Positions 42,751 to 51,890 of a DNA stretch of 53,883 bases are shown one piece after another; the first letter of the stretch is position 1; each line of letters begins with the position of its first letter. A program made the position numbers and the translations under genes. The notes beneath the pieces are model-generated. The model had not been told where the DNA came from and did not search any database. It saw only the letters and a list, made by a program, of their open reading frames with translations. This DNA is from SIG220 sp045615545 (GTDB taxonomy: Bacteria; Bacillota_I; Bacilli_A; RFN20; CAG-826): contig JAZLFA010000032.1 of assembly GCA_045615545.1 (NCBI GenBank), positions 1 through 53,883 of the forward strand, given 5' to 3'.

Positions 42751-43752
42751 TTATTTAAATAAAGTTAATTTCTTAAGAAGCTTTTTCATTCCTTCAATAT
42801 CTAGTCTTTCGGTATTATGGGAATGATAGCTTTCGTTTAAATCAATATGTTTATTTCCTTTTTCAACATATTTGTCATAATTTAAATCCCTATTATCAGC
42901 AGAGATTTTAAAGAATCCACCTAGGTCAACACTTCTGACCATTTCTTCTGAGGTGACTAATACTTCATATAATTTTTCACCATGACGTGTGCCTATATAT
43001 TCAACGCCATATGGACTTCCGGTTAATTCAAGGACAGCTTTAGCAAGTGTATCAATAGTTGCAGCTGGAGCCTTTTGAACAAAGAGGTCTCCTTGTTCTC
43101 CATGCTCGAATGCATAGAGCACTAAATCGACAGCATCTTCAAGTGTCATCATGAATCTTGTCATATCGGGATTTGTAACAGTTATTGGCTTTTTAGCGGC
43201 GATTTGCTCTAAAAATAATGGAATAACACTACCACGACTTGCCATAACATTTCCATATCTCGTCAAACACAAAACTGTGTCGCCAGGGAGTAATTGTCTA
43301 CTTCTTGCGATAACGTTCTTTTCCATTAATGCTTTGGAAATTCCCATCGCATTTACTGGATAAGCTGCTTTATCGGTAGAAAGGAATATTGCCTTTTTAA
43401 CATGATTTGTAACACATGCTGTAATAGCATTATCACTGCCAAGAACATTAGTCTTAACTGCTTCAAGTGGATAAAATTCACAAGAAGGTACTTGTTTTAA
43501 TGCTGCAGCATGGAATACATAATCAACACCAATAAATGCATTAGAGATGGAATTATAATCTCTAACATCTCCGATGTAGAATTTTAATTTATCACTTTGA
43601 TATTGCTTTCGCATATCATCTTGTTTCTTTTCATCTCTAGATAAAATTCTAATTTCTTTAATATCTGTTTTTAAAAAACGATCAACGACCGCATGTCCAA
43701 AACTACCAGTTCCACCAGTAATAAGGAGTGTTTTGCCTTTTAAATTTAACAT
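42751..43752 (-). CDS. capE: CapE: UDP-GlcNAc 4,6-dehydratase/5-epimerase
   Basis: The 333-residue protein begins LLITGGTGSFG (NAD-binding), with LSTDKAAYPVNAMGISK and RYGNVMASRGSVIPLF typical of CapE/WbjB/FlaA1-type enzymes. It starts the pathway to UDP-L-FucNAc, a capsule or wall polysaccharide precursor. GAGGTGATTTTATG provides the ribosome-binding site. The operon continues with capF, capG and a dehydrogenase. Confidence 0.92.
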   Translation of the reverse strand: MLNLKGKTLLITGGTGSFGHAVVDRFLKTDIKEIRILSRDEKKQDDMRKQYQSDKLKFYIGDVRDYNSISNAFIGVDYVFHAAALKQVPSCEFYPLEAVKTNVLGSDNAITACVTNHVKKAIFLSTDKAAYPVNAMGISKALMEKNVIARSRQLLPGDTVLCLTRYGNVMASRGSVIPLFLEQIAAKKPITVTNPDMTRFMMTLEDAVDLVLYAFEHGEQGDLFVQKAPAATIDTLAKAVLELTGSPYGVEYIGTRHGEKLYEVLVTSEEMVRSVDLGGFFKISADNRDLNYDKYVEKGNKHIDLNESYHSHNTERLDIEGMKKLLKKLTLFK

Positions 43753-43780
43753 AAAATCACCTCGAGGATATTTTCTTTGC

Positions 43781-43812
43781 TAGATAATTATAATACAAAT
43801 TATCTATATAAT
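43781..43812. promoter_or_regulatory. Shared inverted repeat between divergent -10 elements of capE and the sirtuin gene
   Basis: TAGATAATT (43781-43789) and AATTATCTA (43798-43806) are perfect 9-bp arms around 8 nt. A minus-strand TATAAT (43787-43792) lies inside the repeat and a plus-strand TATAAT (43807-43812) abuts it, so one protein could control both directions. -35 elements are weak on both strands. Confidence 0.5.
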
Positions 43813-43840
43813 ATAGAGCAAGTGGTGTAAAATAGCGATT

Positions 43841-44560
43841 ATGAATAAATACGAAATTTTAAAAAGCATGATTGATCACTCAAAGAATATCGTCTTCTTC
43901 ACAGGTGCCGGTATATCTGTTCCAAGCGGAATTCCAGATTTTAGAAGTGATAGAGGGATATATAAAGATGCATATAAAGGTCTATCACCAGAACAAATAA
44001 TTTCGCATTCTTTTTATGTTGAAAACAAAGATCTGTTTTATGATTTTTATAAAAATAAAATGATGTTTATGAATGCAACACCTAATATTGCCCATTACTA
44101 TATATCTTCTTTACAAGATAGTAAGAACATTACTGTTGTTACTCAAAACATTGATGGATTACATAGTATGGCAGGAACTAGAAAAGTTATTGAACTCCAT
44201 GGCTCAATCCATAGAAACTATTGCGAAAAATGTGGCGCCTTTTATGATGGCAATTTTATAAAAAATTCAAACGGTGTACCTAAATGTTCGCGTTGTGGAG
44301 GCGACGTTAAACCTGACGTTGTTCTATATGAAGAACCACTTAACGAAGAAGCTATACAAAATGCAATCGAAGCAATAGTTAGAGCAGACACATTAATTGT
44401 GATTGGAACTAGTTTAGTTGTTTATCCAGCAGCAGGCTTTTTACGTTATTTTAAAGGCAATGCATTAATTGTAATAAATAAAGACGAAACTGCATACGAT
44501 AATATGTGTGATTTGGTAATAAATGAAGATATCACAAAAGTTGTTAAGGAAATACTATGA
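43841..44560 (+). CDS. cobB: NAD-dependent protein deacetylase, Sir2 family
   Basis: The 239-residue protein has the sirtuin motifs FTGAGISVPSGIPDFRS, TQNIDGLH, catalytic His in LHGSIH, two CxxC pairs (CEKC, CSRC) for structural zinc, and VIGTSLVVYPAA. It removes acetyl or related acyl groups from lysines using NAD. It overlaps the HD-HAD gene by 4 bp (ATGA). Confidence 0.93.
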   Translation: MNKYEILKSMIDHSKNIVFFTGAGISVPSGIPDFRSDRGIYKDAYKGLSPEQIISHSFYVENKDLFYDFYKNKMMFMNATPNIAHYYISSLQDSKNITVVTQNIDGLHSMAGTRKVIELHGSIHRNYCEKCGAFYDGNFIKNSNGVPKCSRCGGDVKPDVVLYEEPLNEEAIQNAIEAIVRADTLIVIGTSLVVYPAAGFLRYFKGNALIVINKDETAYDNMCDLVINEDITKVVKEIL

Positions 44561-45678
44561 AAAAAAGAAATTTCACAGAAGAAGAATTAAAAGAAATATG
44601 GGATTATTACAACGAAATGATTGAAGATCCCGTGTTAATTCCTTTAATTTACACAAAACAACATCATACATCAAATACCTATAAACATGTTTGTAGCGTA
44701 ACAAAAGCAGCATTAACAGCAGCAATCAAAAAACGATTGGATATTGACTATAAAGCATTGATCCGTGGCGGCCTCCTTCATGACTTATTTTTCTATAATT
44801 GGAGAAATAATAAAATCCAAGTATTTACACACGGATTTAAACATCCAAAAGTTGCGTTAGAAAATGCTGAAAAGGAATTTCTAGATTTAAGTAAAAAAGA
44901 AAAAGATATTATCCGTAATCACATGTGGCCATTAACATTATTTCACATCCCAAAATGTAAGGAATCTTGGTTGATTAGTAGAATGGACAAAATTGTATCA
45001 GTAAGAGAGGCACTTGCTCCAAAAAATGATGCTATCGTTTTTGATTTAGATGGGACACTATTTGATACTGTTGTTGATGTATATGACGCTCTTGAAGTAG
45101 CGTTCACACAAAATGGCTTTAAACCAATGACATTAGAACAATTAAAACCACGAATGGGATATAAGATGCGTGAAACAATCGCTTTATATTTACCAGAAGG
45201 TACATCTGATGAAATAATTAATAAAATATTATTAGACTATAGAACCTACTATAAAAATCATAGTGTTGTTAAAGTTAAACCGTACCCAAGAATGTTTGAA
45301 ATATTACAAATTTTAAAAAGGGATGGCTATCATTTAGCGGTTGCAACAAATAAAACACAGAAAGTTGCTGAACAAATTATTGATAAATTCTTCCCAAATA
45401 TTTTTGAAGCAATTCAAGGTGATGATGGGCACACTCCACTTAAACCACTACCAGCAAGTTTTCAAATTGTAAAAAAGAAAATGGCGAAAGCCGCTCGCTA
45501 TATGTATGTTGGAGACACAGAGGTTGATTATCAAACTGCCAAAGCCGCTGGAGCCGAGCCAATCTTAGTTACATATGGATATAGAGATAAACAATTACTT
45601 GATCAATTTGATGCAGTAAAAGTTAATTCTCCAGTTGAATTATTAAAATATATAGAAAGAAAAACTGCCGCAAATTAG
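44557..45678 (+). CDS. HD-domain/HAD phosphatase fusion
   Basis: The 373-residue protein joins an HD hydrolase domain (residues about 35-150; HHTSNTYKHVCSVT and GGLLHDLFFYNW) to a HAD phosphatase similar to phosphoglycolate phosphatase (about 163-370; FDLDGTLFDT, VATNKTQK, YVGDTEVDYQTAKAAG). Each half looks complete; such domains are usually separate proteins. Coupled to the sirtuin gene through a 4-bp overlap. Substrates unknown; house-cleaning of nucleotides or phosphorylated by-products is plausible. Its last bases overlap the convergent CarD-like gene by 4 bp. Confidence 0.85.
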   Translation: MKKRNFTEEELKEIWDYYNEMIEDPVLIPLIYTKQHHTSNTYKHVCSVTKAALTAAIKKRLDIDYKALIRGGLLHDLFFYNWRNNKIQVFTHGFKHPKVALENAEKEFLDLSKKEKDIIRNHMWPLTLFHIPKCKESWLISRMDKIVSVREALAPKNDAIVFDLDGTLFDTVVDVYDALEVAFTQNGFKPMTLEQLKPRMGYKMRETIALYLPEGTSDEIINKILLDYRTYYKNHSVVKVKPYPRMFEILQILKRDGYHLAVATNKTQKVAEQIIDKFFPNIFEAIQGDDGHTPLKPLPASFQIVKKKMAKAARYMYVGDTEVDYQTAKAAGAEPILVTYGYRDKQLLDQFDAVKVNSPVELLKYIERKTAAN

Positions 45679-46169
45679 GCATTTTTTATCATTTTTATAA
45701 CAATATCTTCGACATCGTTTCGATCTTTTTTTAATGTTAATGACAGCTCATCATAAAGTGTTCGATTGGCAAATTTTAACATCTCAACATCAGCAGGTCC
45801 AAACTTAACAGGAACCTCTAATAGATCTGGGTTTTGGAAGAAATAAAGTTGTCTAGTTAAATAAGCAAGATCGTGAATATCGCCACTTGTTAATTTGCGT
45901 TTAAAGTTGTCTCTTCTTTGTTTAGTATTTGTGACATATTCAGGTTCAACAGAACGCATATAGGATATCAATTCATCAATTTCACTCATTGGGGTTAGGT
46001 GCCGAATGACTGCTTCAGCCTTATCAATTGGAACAAAAATCGATTCGCCACCTTCGCGCATAAGTTTAACAACAAAATAATTGCACCCATTGAAAGATGT
46101 TTCTTTTTCGATAAATGACAAACCTTCGCGGAAATGCATTACCTTATCTTTTGCTTTAAATAGACTCAT
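45675..46169 (-). CDS. CarD/CdnL-like transcription regulator
   Basis: The 164-residue protein has an N-terminal CarD-type Tudor-like domain (residues 1-58: FKAKDKVMHFREGLSFIEKE, FVVKLMREGGESIFVPIDKA) and a helical C-terminal domain (RRDNFKRKLTSGDIHDLAYLTRQL). CarD proteins bind RNA polymerase beta and stabilise open promoter complexes. Gene is single and convergent with the HD-HAD gene. Confidence 0.85.
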   Translation of the reverse strand: MSLFKAKDKVMHFREGLSFIEKETSFNGCNYFVVKLMREGGESIFVPIDKAEAVIRHLTPMSEIDELISYMRSVEPEYVTNTKQRRDNFKRKLTSGDIHDLAYLTRQLYFFQNPDLLEVPVKFGPADVEMLKFANRTLYDELSLTLKKDRNDVEDIVIKMIKNA

Positions 46170-46213
46170 ATATACATATATTATTACAAAAAAATGGCAT
46201 AATTTCTAACGAT

Positions 46214-46240
46214 AAAAAAACACTTTCGTTAACGAAAGTG
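46214..46240 (-). terminator. Terminator of the nucleotidyltransferase gene
   Basis: Perfect 20-bp palindrome CACTTTCGTT/AACGAAAGTG (46221-46240) followed on the minus strand by seven T. Confidence 0.88.
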
Positions 46241-46263
46241 CTTATATTATATTAATAGACTTA

Positions 46264-47118
46264 TTATAGACCTTTGTATAACCCTTGGGCAATGTAACCA
46301 GCGATTGCATCTTTCAAGCCTGCAAGGTCTTCTCTATATGTGATTCCATGCCATTTATCTTTATTTACATAGACTTTAACTTTGGCATCGCCATCCATAA
46401 TTGCGCTACCAACAGTAATAGGAACATAGAATTCATCTTTTAGTAAGTTAGCAGTTTCTAAAAATGTTTGATAATGTTTAGCTAATACATCAAAGAAGTC
46501 AGGAGTAAAAGCCCATAAGTTCATACTAACAGGTGTGTCTAAATCTAATTTAGTGTCTTTACCTTTAGAAGTACAGTTGCCTAAGTAATCAATATTTAAA
46601 ACTTCTTCGATATCACTTAAATAACCATCTTTAACATTGCATACTCCACGAGTTACAGTACCATTTTCGCTAACAGTGTTCTTTAATTGATAAGCGAGCA
46701 TAGCATACTCGCCTTTTTTAGCATTTAATAAATGTTTATAGATATCGTAGAATGCATTAGAGCCATAATAGTCATCAGCATTAACAATTGCAAAAGGCCC
46801 TTTTACAACGTCTTTACAACATAAGACGGCGTGTCCTGTACCAAATGGTTTACTTCTTCCTTCTGGTAATACTGATGTATCTTGAATAACATAACTAACA
46901 TCAATAGTTTTACTGATACGATTGCCAATTAATGTTTTAAAGTCTTCTTGCATGTCTTCACGAACAATAAATACAACTTTGTTAAAGCCTGCTTTTTTAG
47001 CATCATAGACAGTAAAATCTAAAATACCTTTACCATCTTCAGTAACTGGCTCAGCTTGTTTTAATCCACCGAAACGGCTTCCCATTCCAGCAGCCATGAT
47101 TACTAATGTAATGTCCAT
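46264..47118 (-). CDS. Sugar-phosphate nucleotidyltransferase
   Basis: The 284-residue protein opens with VIMAAGMGSRFGGLKQ, the nucleotide-binding loop of NDP-sugar pyrophosphorylases, and has VNADDYYG with the metal-binding aspartates. It lacks the C-terminal left-handed helix of GlmU/GlgC. Donor and sugar unknown; it may feed the polysaccharide pathway upstream. GAGG precedes the ATG. Confidence 0.85.
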   Translation of the reverse strand: MDITLVIMAAGMGSRFGGLKQAEPVTEDGKGILDFTVYDAKKAGFNKVVFIVREDMQEDFKTLIGNRISKTIDVSYVIQDTSVLPEGRSKPFGTGHAVLCCKDVVKGPFAIVNADDYYGSNAFYDIYKHLLNAKKGEYAMLAYQLKNTVSENGTVTRGVCNVKDGYLSDIEEVLNIDYLGNCTSKGKDTKLDLDTPVSMNLWAFTPDFFDVLAKHYQTFLETANLLKDEFYVPITVGSAIMDGDAKVKVYVNKDKWHGITYREDLAGLKDAIAGYIAQGLYKGL

Positions 47119-47178
47119 ATTAAAACCTCAATTCTTCTTTACTTTACTAGTTATATTATCTTATTGCAACAAGATGTA

Positions 47179-50148
47179 TTAAGAAATCTTTGTGGCGGAA
47201 ACGTGTAATTTATTCATTTCCACTCCACCATAAAGCGCAACCATTTCTTCAAGTCTAGTTAATTTCGAAGCATCAGTTAATGTAATTTCACCATCATCAC
47301 AAAGCGTGAAGTCTAAGCTAACGGAAGCTTTAATAATAAGTAAATTTAATGAAGTGTTGATGTGTAAACCATCTAATTCACTAGAGCCAGGCTTTTTATT
47401 AACAGTAAGATTTAGATCACTAAACATAGTGCTGCTTTCATCCATACCTAATAACGCTTTTAAGCTAATTCCAAAATAGAACAAGTTATTTGGTTCACTA
47501 TAAGTGAATGTTTTTAATATTCTTTCATAACAAATTTTATCTAAATTAATAGAATCTGTTAATTCATCAGAATTTAAGCCATCAAACAAGGAACTCTTTA
47601 AACCAAGTAAATCAGTTAAGAATATTTCTAAAATATGATCAAGGAAATAATCAGTTTCAAATCTTCTAACTTGGGTGTAGTTATATCGATTATAGAAGAG
47701 ACCAACAAAGTCTCTTTTTTTACGAACAACTTCACTTCTTCTTGTGTAGAACATTCCATCATCATAATAAAGAGATGAGTTTCTTGTTCCGTCTTCAGTA
47801 GAGTCATAACCTTCTTGATTACCAATTGATAGCGGAACTGGAACGTTAGTGAATTCTGCCGCTATTTGAACTCCGCCATCAGGACTTACTCTAATCTTTA
47901 AATCAACATTAAACTCTAAGTTAATTTTAATTAAACCGAGTAAGCCGGCTTTAATATTTAAAGCTACGCTTGAGTTAAAGTGGTAGTAATTGTATTTTGA
48001 TGTATTAATACCAAGTTCTAATAAAACCTTGATATCAGAGAAATCCATATATTCTTTTGAGAAATCTAATCTTGAAGTTTCTAATGAACCATCAAATTCT
48101 TCTAAATTGATTTCCATATTAATTGTGGTATTTCCAACAGTACAATTTTTAATTGTTATTCCATTAAGAACAGAACTACAAGGAACTCCATCAACAAGAA
48201 TATCACTATAACGAAGTTCAAATCCCATAGTGGCTTCAAAGCCAATAGGACTTAAATCTATATCCATAGAAATCTTGCTCTCAGTAACAGAGAAATTATT
48301 AATAAAGTGCATCGCAAGTAACGCACCATAATCACCATCGAGGATTTTACCAATTACACCATCTTTAAATGAATTAATTAAATCACCAAATAATTGCATA
48401 AAGTGATCATCAGGATTTTCAATGACATTCATGATTAAATCCATCATATCCATCAAAGTGTCAGTGTTGAATTTCACGTTCATCGTGTTGTTATATGAAG
48501 CAATGATTTCATTTGTCCCTGCGCGTTTATCAGCACGAATGTTATGAGTGTATTTGTTATCATCAATAATGGTAATATCACCATAACCAAATTCTTCTGG
48601 TAAGTTGAATTGGAAACCACCATCAATTGTAATATCATCTTTTACACCAGCTGCATCAGAAATAGCGCCTGTCATTTCGATTCTAAAGTCATCGCGGACT
48701 AATAATTCTTCAACTGCGTTAACTAATCTAAAAGCTGGATCAATTGCAACATATTCACTTTTAACAATTGTAGTTGTTTTAAATGGGACTGTTTTAAGTG
48801 ATAACGAACCACTATAATCACCAAAACTAAAACCTGTAATTTCTAATTGAGCAAAGCTATTAGGATTGCCTTCTTCAGCAAAGCTTATTTTAATTAATAT
48901 TGGGGATAATTCTTCAGTAAATGCATCAAGATTCAATTCAATTGAAATATTATCGTTATTAGTAGTAATTTGTCCTAACACATTATTGGCTTTCTCTAAT
49001 AAACTTTCTAGATCAGCACTAGCTAATATTTCAGATAATTTATCCATTAATTGGCCAGTTGTGTCATCATTAATTTTTGTTATTACATAATTTATTAATG
49101 TTCCAATTGTGGAATTACTAATTGATACCTTTAAATTTCCAAGTTTGCTATAGATTGTGTCATCAATTAAACCAACAGCAATGTCGAGTTTTCTTTCTGC
49201 AGCGACAAAAGATTGTTCTAAAGAACCTTCAACAAAGTATTCTTTATTTTCCATATCTAAGCCAAGATACATTTTAGATTCAATAAATTTTTCGTTTTCT
49301 TTTTCTTCATTTAAACGATTAACATTGACTTCAAGTTCAAAACCTAATTGTTGACCTTGGCCTAAATTAAATAAGTTATCGACTAATGTAAAGGCAGGGC
49401 GAACATCTTGATATTGACTCTTGTCTGGCGCTTCAAGAACATATTTTGTTTCGCTCACATATTCAATATCAATATCTAATTTTATATAAATACCTTCAAA
49501 GAATATTGAATCTGTTCTAACGCCTTTACAGTTATATTCGTTATCAGTTTTTAAATGAAGTTTCAAACCTTCTAATAATTCGAGAATAAAGTATCTATCT
49601 CCAGCAGGAGTTTCAACGTATTCCATGTCTTGAATTTGAGCTTGAATGCTATCTAAATTAAGATTTACTAATTCTTCTGGAAGATTTAATTCAATACCAT
49701 AGACATTAGGTAATTTATCAATAAATTCTGTAATTGAATCAACAGAGATAGAAAATTTGTTTTTTGTATCAATAGCAAGATATGCAGTATTTTCATAGTA
49801 ACCAAAATCTCCACCCAAAGTTAAACCATCAATGTTTGTATTAATATTTCCGTTGAGTTTAATGTCTTCTAAGTCACTTAAGTCCGCACTTGCGTCCAAA
49901 TAAACATCATACGCATTCTCAAAGTTTTCTGTTTTAAGATTGATGTATCCATTAACATCAGCCTTAGAAATAGACATAAGGTTTTGTAAGAATTTTTCTT
50001 GCTTGGTTAATTGGATGTCTGGTTTATCACTATTTGATGATGTTTTTGGGTTTGAATCATACCCAACTGATTTTGCCCCAATTAAAATAGCAATTGTTAC
50101 GCCTAAAGCTCCTGCGAAAATACCTGTTTGTTTAAGTAAAAAGCTCAT
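47179..50148 (-). CDS. Large anchored extracellular protein with internal repeats, unknown
   Basis: The 989-residue protein has an N-terminal membrane helix (about 8-30, GIFAGALGVTIAILIGAKSV) and an extracellular region. Repeating units of about 210 residues begin with similar lines (YQDVRPAFTLVDNLFNLG near 240; EYVAIDPAFRLVNAVEELL near 465) and contain amphipathic strands (LNGNINTNIDGLTLGGDFGY, YLGLDMENKEYFVEGSLEQ) that suggest LolA/LprG-like lipid-carrier or other half-barrel folds; this is only a structural impression. No lipobox. It is 11 nt downstream of the 317-residue anchored protein and likely acts with it. Confidence 0.7.
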   Translation of the reverse strand: MSFLLKQTGIFAGALGVTIAILIGAKSVGYDSNPKTSSNSDKPDIQLTKQEKFLQNLMSISKADVNGYINLKTENFENAYDVYLDASADLSDLEDIKLNGNINTNIDGLTLGGDFGYYENTAYLAIDTKNKFSISVDSITEFIDKLPNVYGIELNLPEELVNLNLDSIQAQIQDMEYVETPAGDRYFILELLEGLKLHLKTDNEYNCKGVRTDSIFFEGIYIKLDIDIEYVSETKYVLEAPDKSQYQDVRPAFTLVDNLFNLGQGQQLGFELEVNVNRLNEEKENEKFIESKMYLGLDMENKEYFVEGSLEQSFVAAERKLDIAVGLIDDTIYSKLGNLKVSISNSTIGTLINYVITKINDDTTGQLMDKLSEILASADLESLLEKANNVLGQITTNNDNISIELNLDAFTEELSPILIKISFAEEGNPNSFAQLEITGFSFGDYSGSLSLKTVPFKTTTIVKSEYVAIDPAFRLVNAVEELLVRDDFRIEMTGAISDAAGVKDDITIDGGFQFNLPEEFGYGDITIIDDNKYTHNIRADKRAGTNEIIASYNNTMNVKFNTDTLMDMMDLIMNVIENPDDHFMQLFGDLINSFKDGVIGKILDGDYGALLAMHFINNFSVTESKISMDIDLSPIGFEATMGFELRYSDILVDGVPCSSVLNGITIKNCTVGNTTINMEINLEEFDGSLETSRLDFSKEYMDFSDIKVLLELGINTSKYNYYHFNSSVALNIKAGLLGLIKINLEFNVDLKIRVSPDGGVQIAAEFTNVPVPLSIGNQEGYDSTEDGTRNSSLYYDDGMFYTRRSEVVRKKRDFVGLFYNRYNYTQVRRFETDYFLDHILEIFLTDLLGLKSSLFDGLNSDELTDSINLDKICYERILKTFTYSEPNNLFYFGISLKALLGMDESSTMFSDLNLTVNKKPGSSELDGLHINTSLNLLIIKASVSLDFTLCDDGEITLTDASKLTRLEEMVALYGGVEMNKLHVSATKIS

Positions 50149-50159
50149 GATATTACCTC

Positions 50160-51113
50160 CTAGTATTCACAATCTTCGGCTAATGAAGGAATTTCATAAT
50201 CGCCGTAATAATATTTTTCAACTAAATGTTCATAACTATTAACCCAAGTGAATGTATAAACTTGATATTCGCTATTCATATCAACATTAAGAATATTTAG
50301 TTCATTATCTAATGTATAAGTAAGATTAATCTTTGAGAAAATTGGCTCTCTATCTAATCCAGATGTCATTACCATTTGTTTAACATATCTTGCAGCACCT
50401 AGAACTGGATTCAAATCCAAACTTACTTTATATCCGTCAGCGGTTTTTTCTGCTGTTGATGTATCTAAAGTGGTTTTGCTAGAAATGATATAAATTGTTC
50501 TTCTAGATAAATCTTTTCCCCAAATTTCATCATATTCACTTATTGATAAATTGCTTTTATTTGATTCACTCCAAGTACATCCTGTTGCTGAGACATCACT
50601 ACCATTATAAATATCAACACCAGTTGTATCTTGATAGAAACGAAGTCCAACCTTAACAAATCCAGCAGAGATGTTTTCATAAAAATGATTATCCCCGTCT
50701 TTAATATAAGTTGAATTAGCTACTTGAGTTGCAATTGATGCTTTAATATCACCGCTAAGTATAGTTTTGAATGATTCTAGTTCCGTTGCTTTAGTTAACC
50801 CAATATTTATAATTTCATAAGGTTTAAAGTCATTAGTAAAGTCTGCGCTTGTTTTATTCTTATTATATTTACGTAAAAGGGCGGTATTGTCATCATCAAG
50901 TTCATTTATTGCTAATTCAGCGTAATTTGGTGCGACAGGTGGAAAAAGATTTGGGTTGATTAGTAACAAAGAAACCGCAATACCGATACCAACTGCGGAA
51001 CCAGCAACAACAGATGAGATGATTACACCTTTCTTGCTAGCAATCTTTGTTTCGACCTTTTCTTTCTTGCTTTTATTTGTTTTCGCTTTTTTGTGAAAGT
51101 TTAACTTTTTCAT
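50160..51113 (-). CDS. Anchored extracellular protein, unknown
   Basis: The 317-residue protein has a Lys-rich cytoplasmic start (residues 1-30), one membrane helix (about 30-52) and an extracellular domain with no recognised family. It forms an operon with the 989-residue protein and is divergent from the XRE-amylase genes. Confidence 0.7.
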   Translation of the reverse strand: MKKLNFHKKAKTNKSKKEKVETKIASKKGVIISSVVAGSAVGIGIAVSLLLINPNLFPPVAPNYAELAINELDDDNTALLRKYNKNKTSADFTNDFKPYEIINIGLTKATELESFKTILSGDIKASIATQVANSTYIKDGDNHFYENISAGFVKVGLRFYQDTTGVDIYNGSDVSATGCTWSESNKSNLSISEYDEIWGKDLSRRTIYIISSKTTLDTSTAEKTADGYKVSLDLNPVLGAARYVKQMVMTSGLDREPIFSKINLTYTLDNELNILNVDMNSEYQVYTFTWVNSYEHLVEKYYYGDYEIPSLAEDCEY

Positions 51114-51221
51114 ACTCTTAACCTCACCGCATGTATTTTATATATATAATTAAATAATGTAACTATAATAAGATAAACCTTCAAAATAGAGAGAATTCTA
51201 AAATTTTGAGATTTATTCTAC

Positions 51222-51242
51222 AACTCTCGTAAAAATAGAGTT
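51222..51242. promoter_or_regulatory. Inverted repeat upstream of the XRE membrane regulator
   Basis: AACTCT (51222-51227) and AGAGTT (51237-51242) are perfect arms around 9 nt, about 34 nt before the regulator ATG and close to a TTAATATAG -10-like stretch. Possible autoregulatory site. Confidence 0.45.
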
Positions 51243-51275
51243 AATATAGAAATACAAAGTATATTTGGAGAAAAT

Positions 51276-51881
51276 ATGAAAAATCTTAAAGAAATTGTTG
51301 GTGCAAATCTTACTGAGCTAAGAAAAAGAGAAGGATTAACTCAAATAGAATTAGCAGATAAATTCAATTACTCAGATAAGTCAATTTCCAAGTGGGAAAA
51401 AGGAGATACATTACCTGATTTAGAGACCTTAAATGAACTTTGCAAGTTTTATGGAGTGTCACTTGATTATTTAGTCAGTGATGGTAAAAAAACTGATAAA
51501 AAACAGTTTATTAAAAGTAAACACAGGTATAATCCAAACGCTATCGCTATCACATGTATATTAGCATCTATTATTTGGCTAATTGCCACTATCGCATACG
51601 TATATATCATCTTACAAAATAATATTAACTATTGGATGATTTTCATTTGGGCTATTCCCGCTACGTGTATCGTACTATCAATATCCAATATTCGATATTT
51701 CCAAAACAAAATATTTAATTTGGTAGTTTCGTCAATATTTATTTGGAGCTTAATAACATCAATATTTTTAACAGTTTACTTATCCCCAATTGGACAAGCA
51801 ATATGGCCGTTATTTATAGTAGGAATTCCACTAGAAATTACCATTATACTTTGGTCAACAATCAAAAGAACACAAAAATAG
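51276..51881 (+). CDS. XRE regulator with membrane-embedded C-terminus
   Basis: The 201-residue protein has an XRE helix-turn-helix (about 5-60: LTQIELADKFNYSDKSISKW) and four hydrophobic segments between about 88 and 195. The combination places DNA-binding at the membrane. TTTGGAGAAAATATG provides the ribosome-binding site. The amylase gene starts 9 nt after its stop, so it probably controls or senses for that gene. Confidence 0.82.
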   Translation: MKNLKEIVGANLTELRKREGLTQIELADKFNYSDKSISKWEKGDTLPDLETLNELCKFYGVSLDYLVSDGKKTDKKQFIKSKHRYNPNAIAITCILASIIWLIATIAYVYIILQNNINYWMIFIWAIPATCIVLSISNIRYFQNKIFNLVVSSIFIWSLITSIFLTVYLSPIGQAIWPLFIVGIPLEITIILWSTIKRTQK

Positions 51882-51890
51882 GAGATCATT

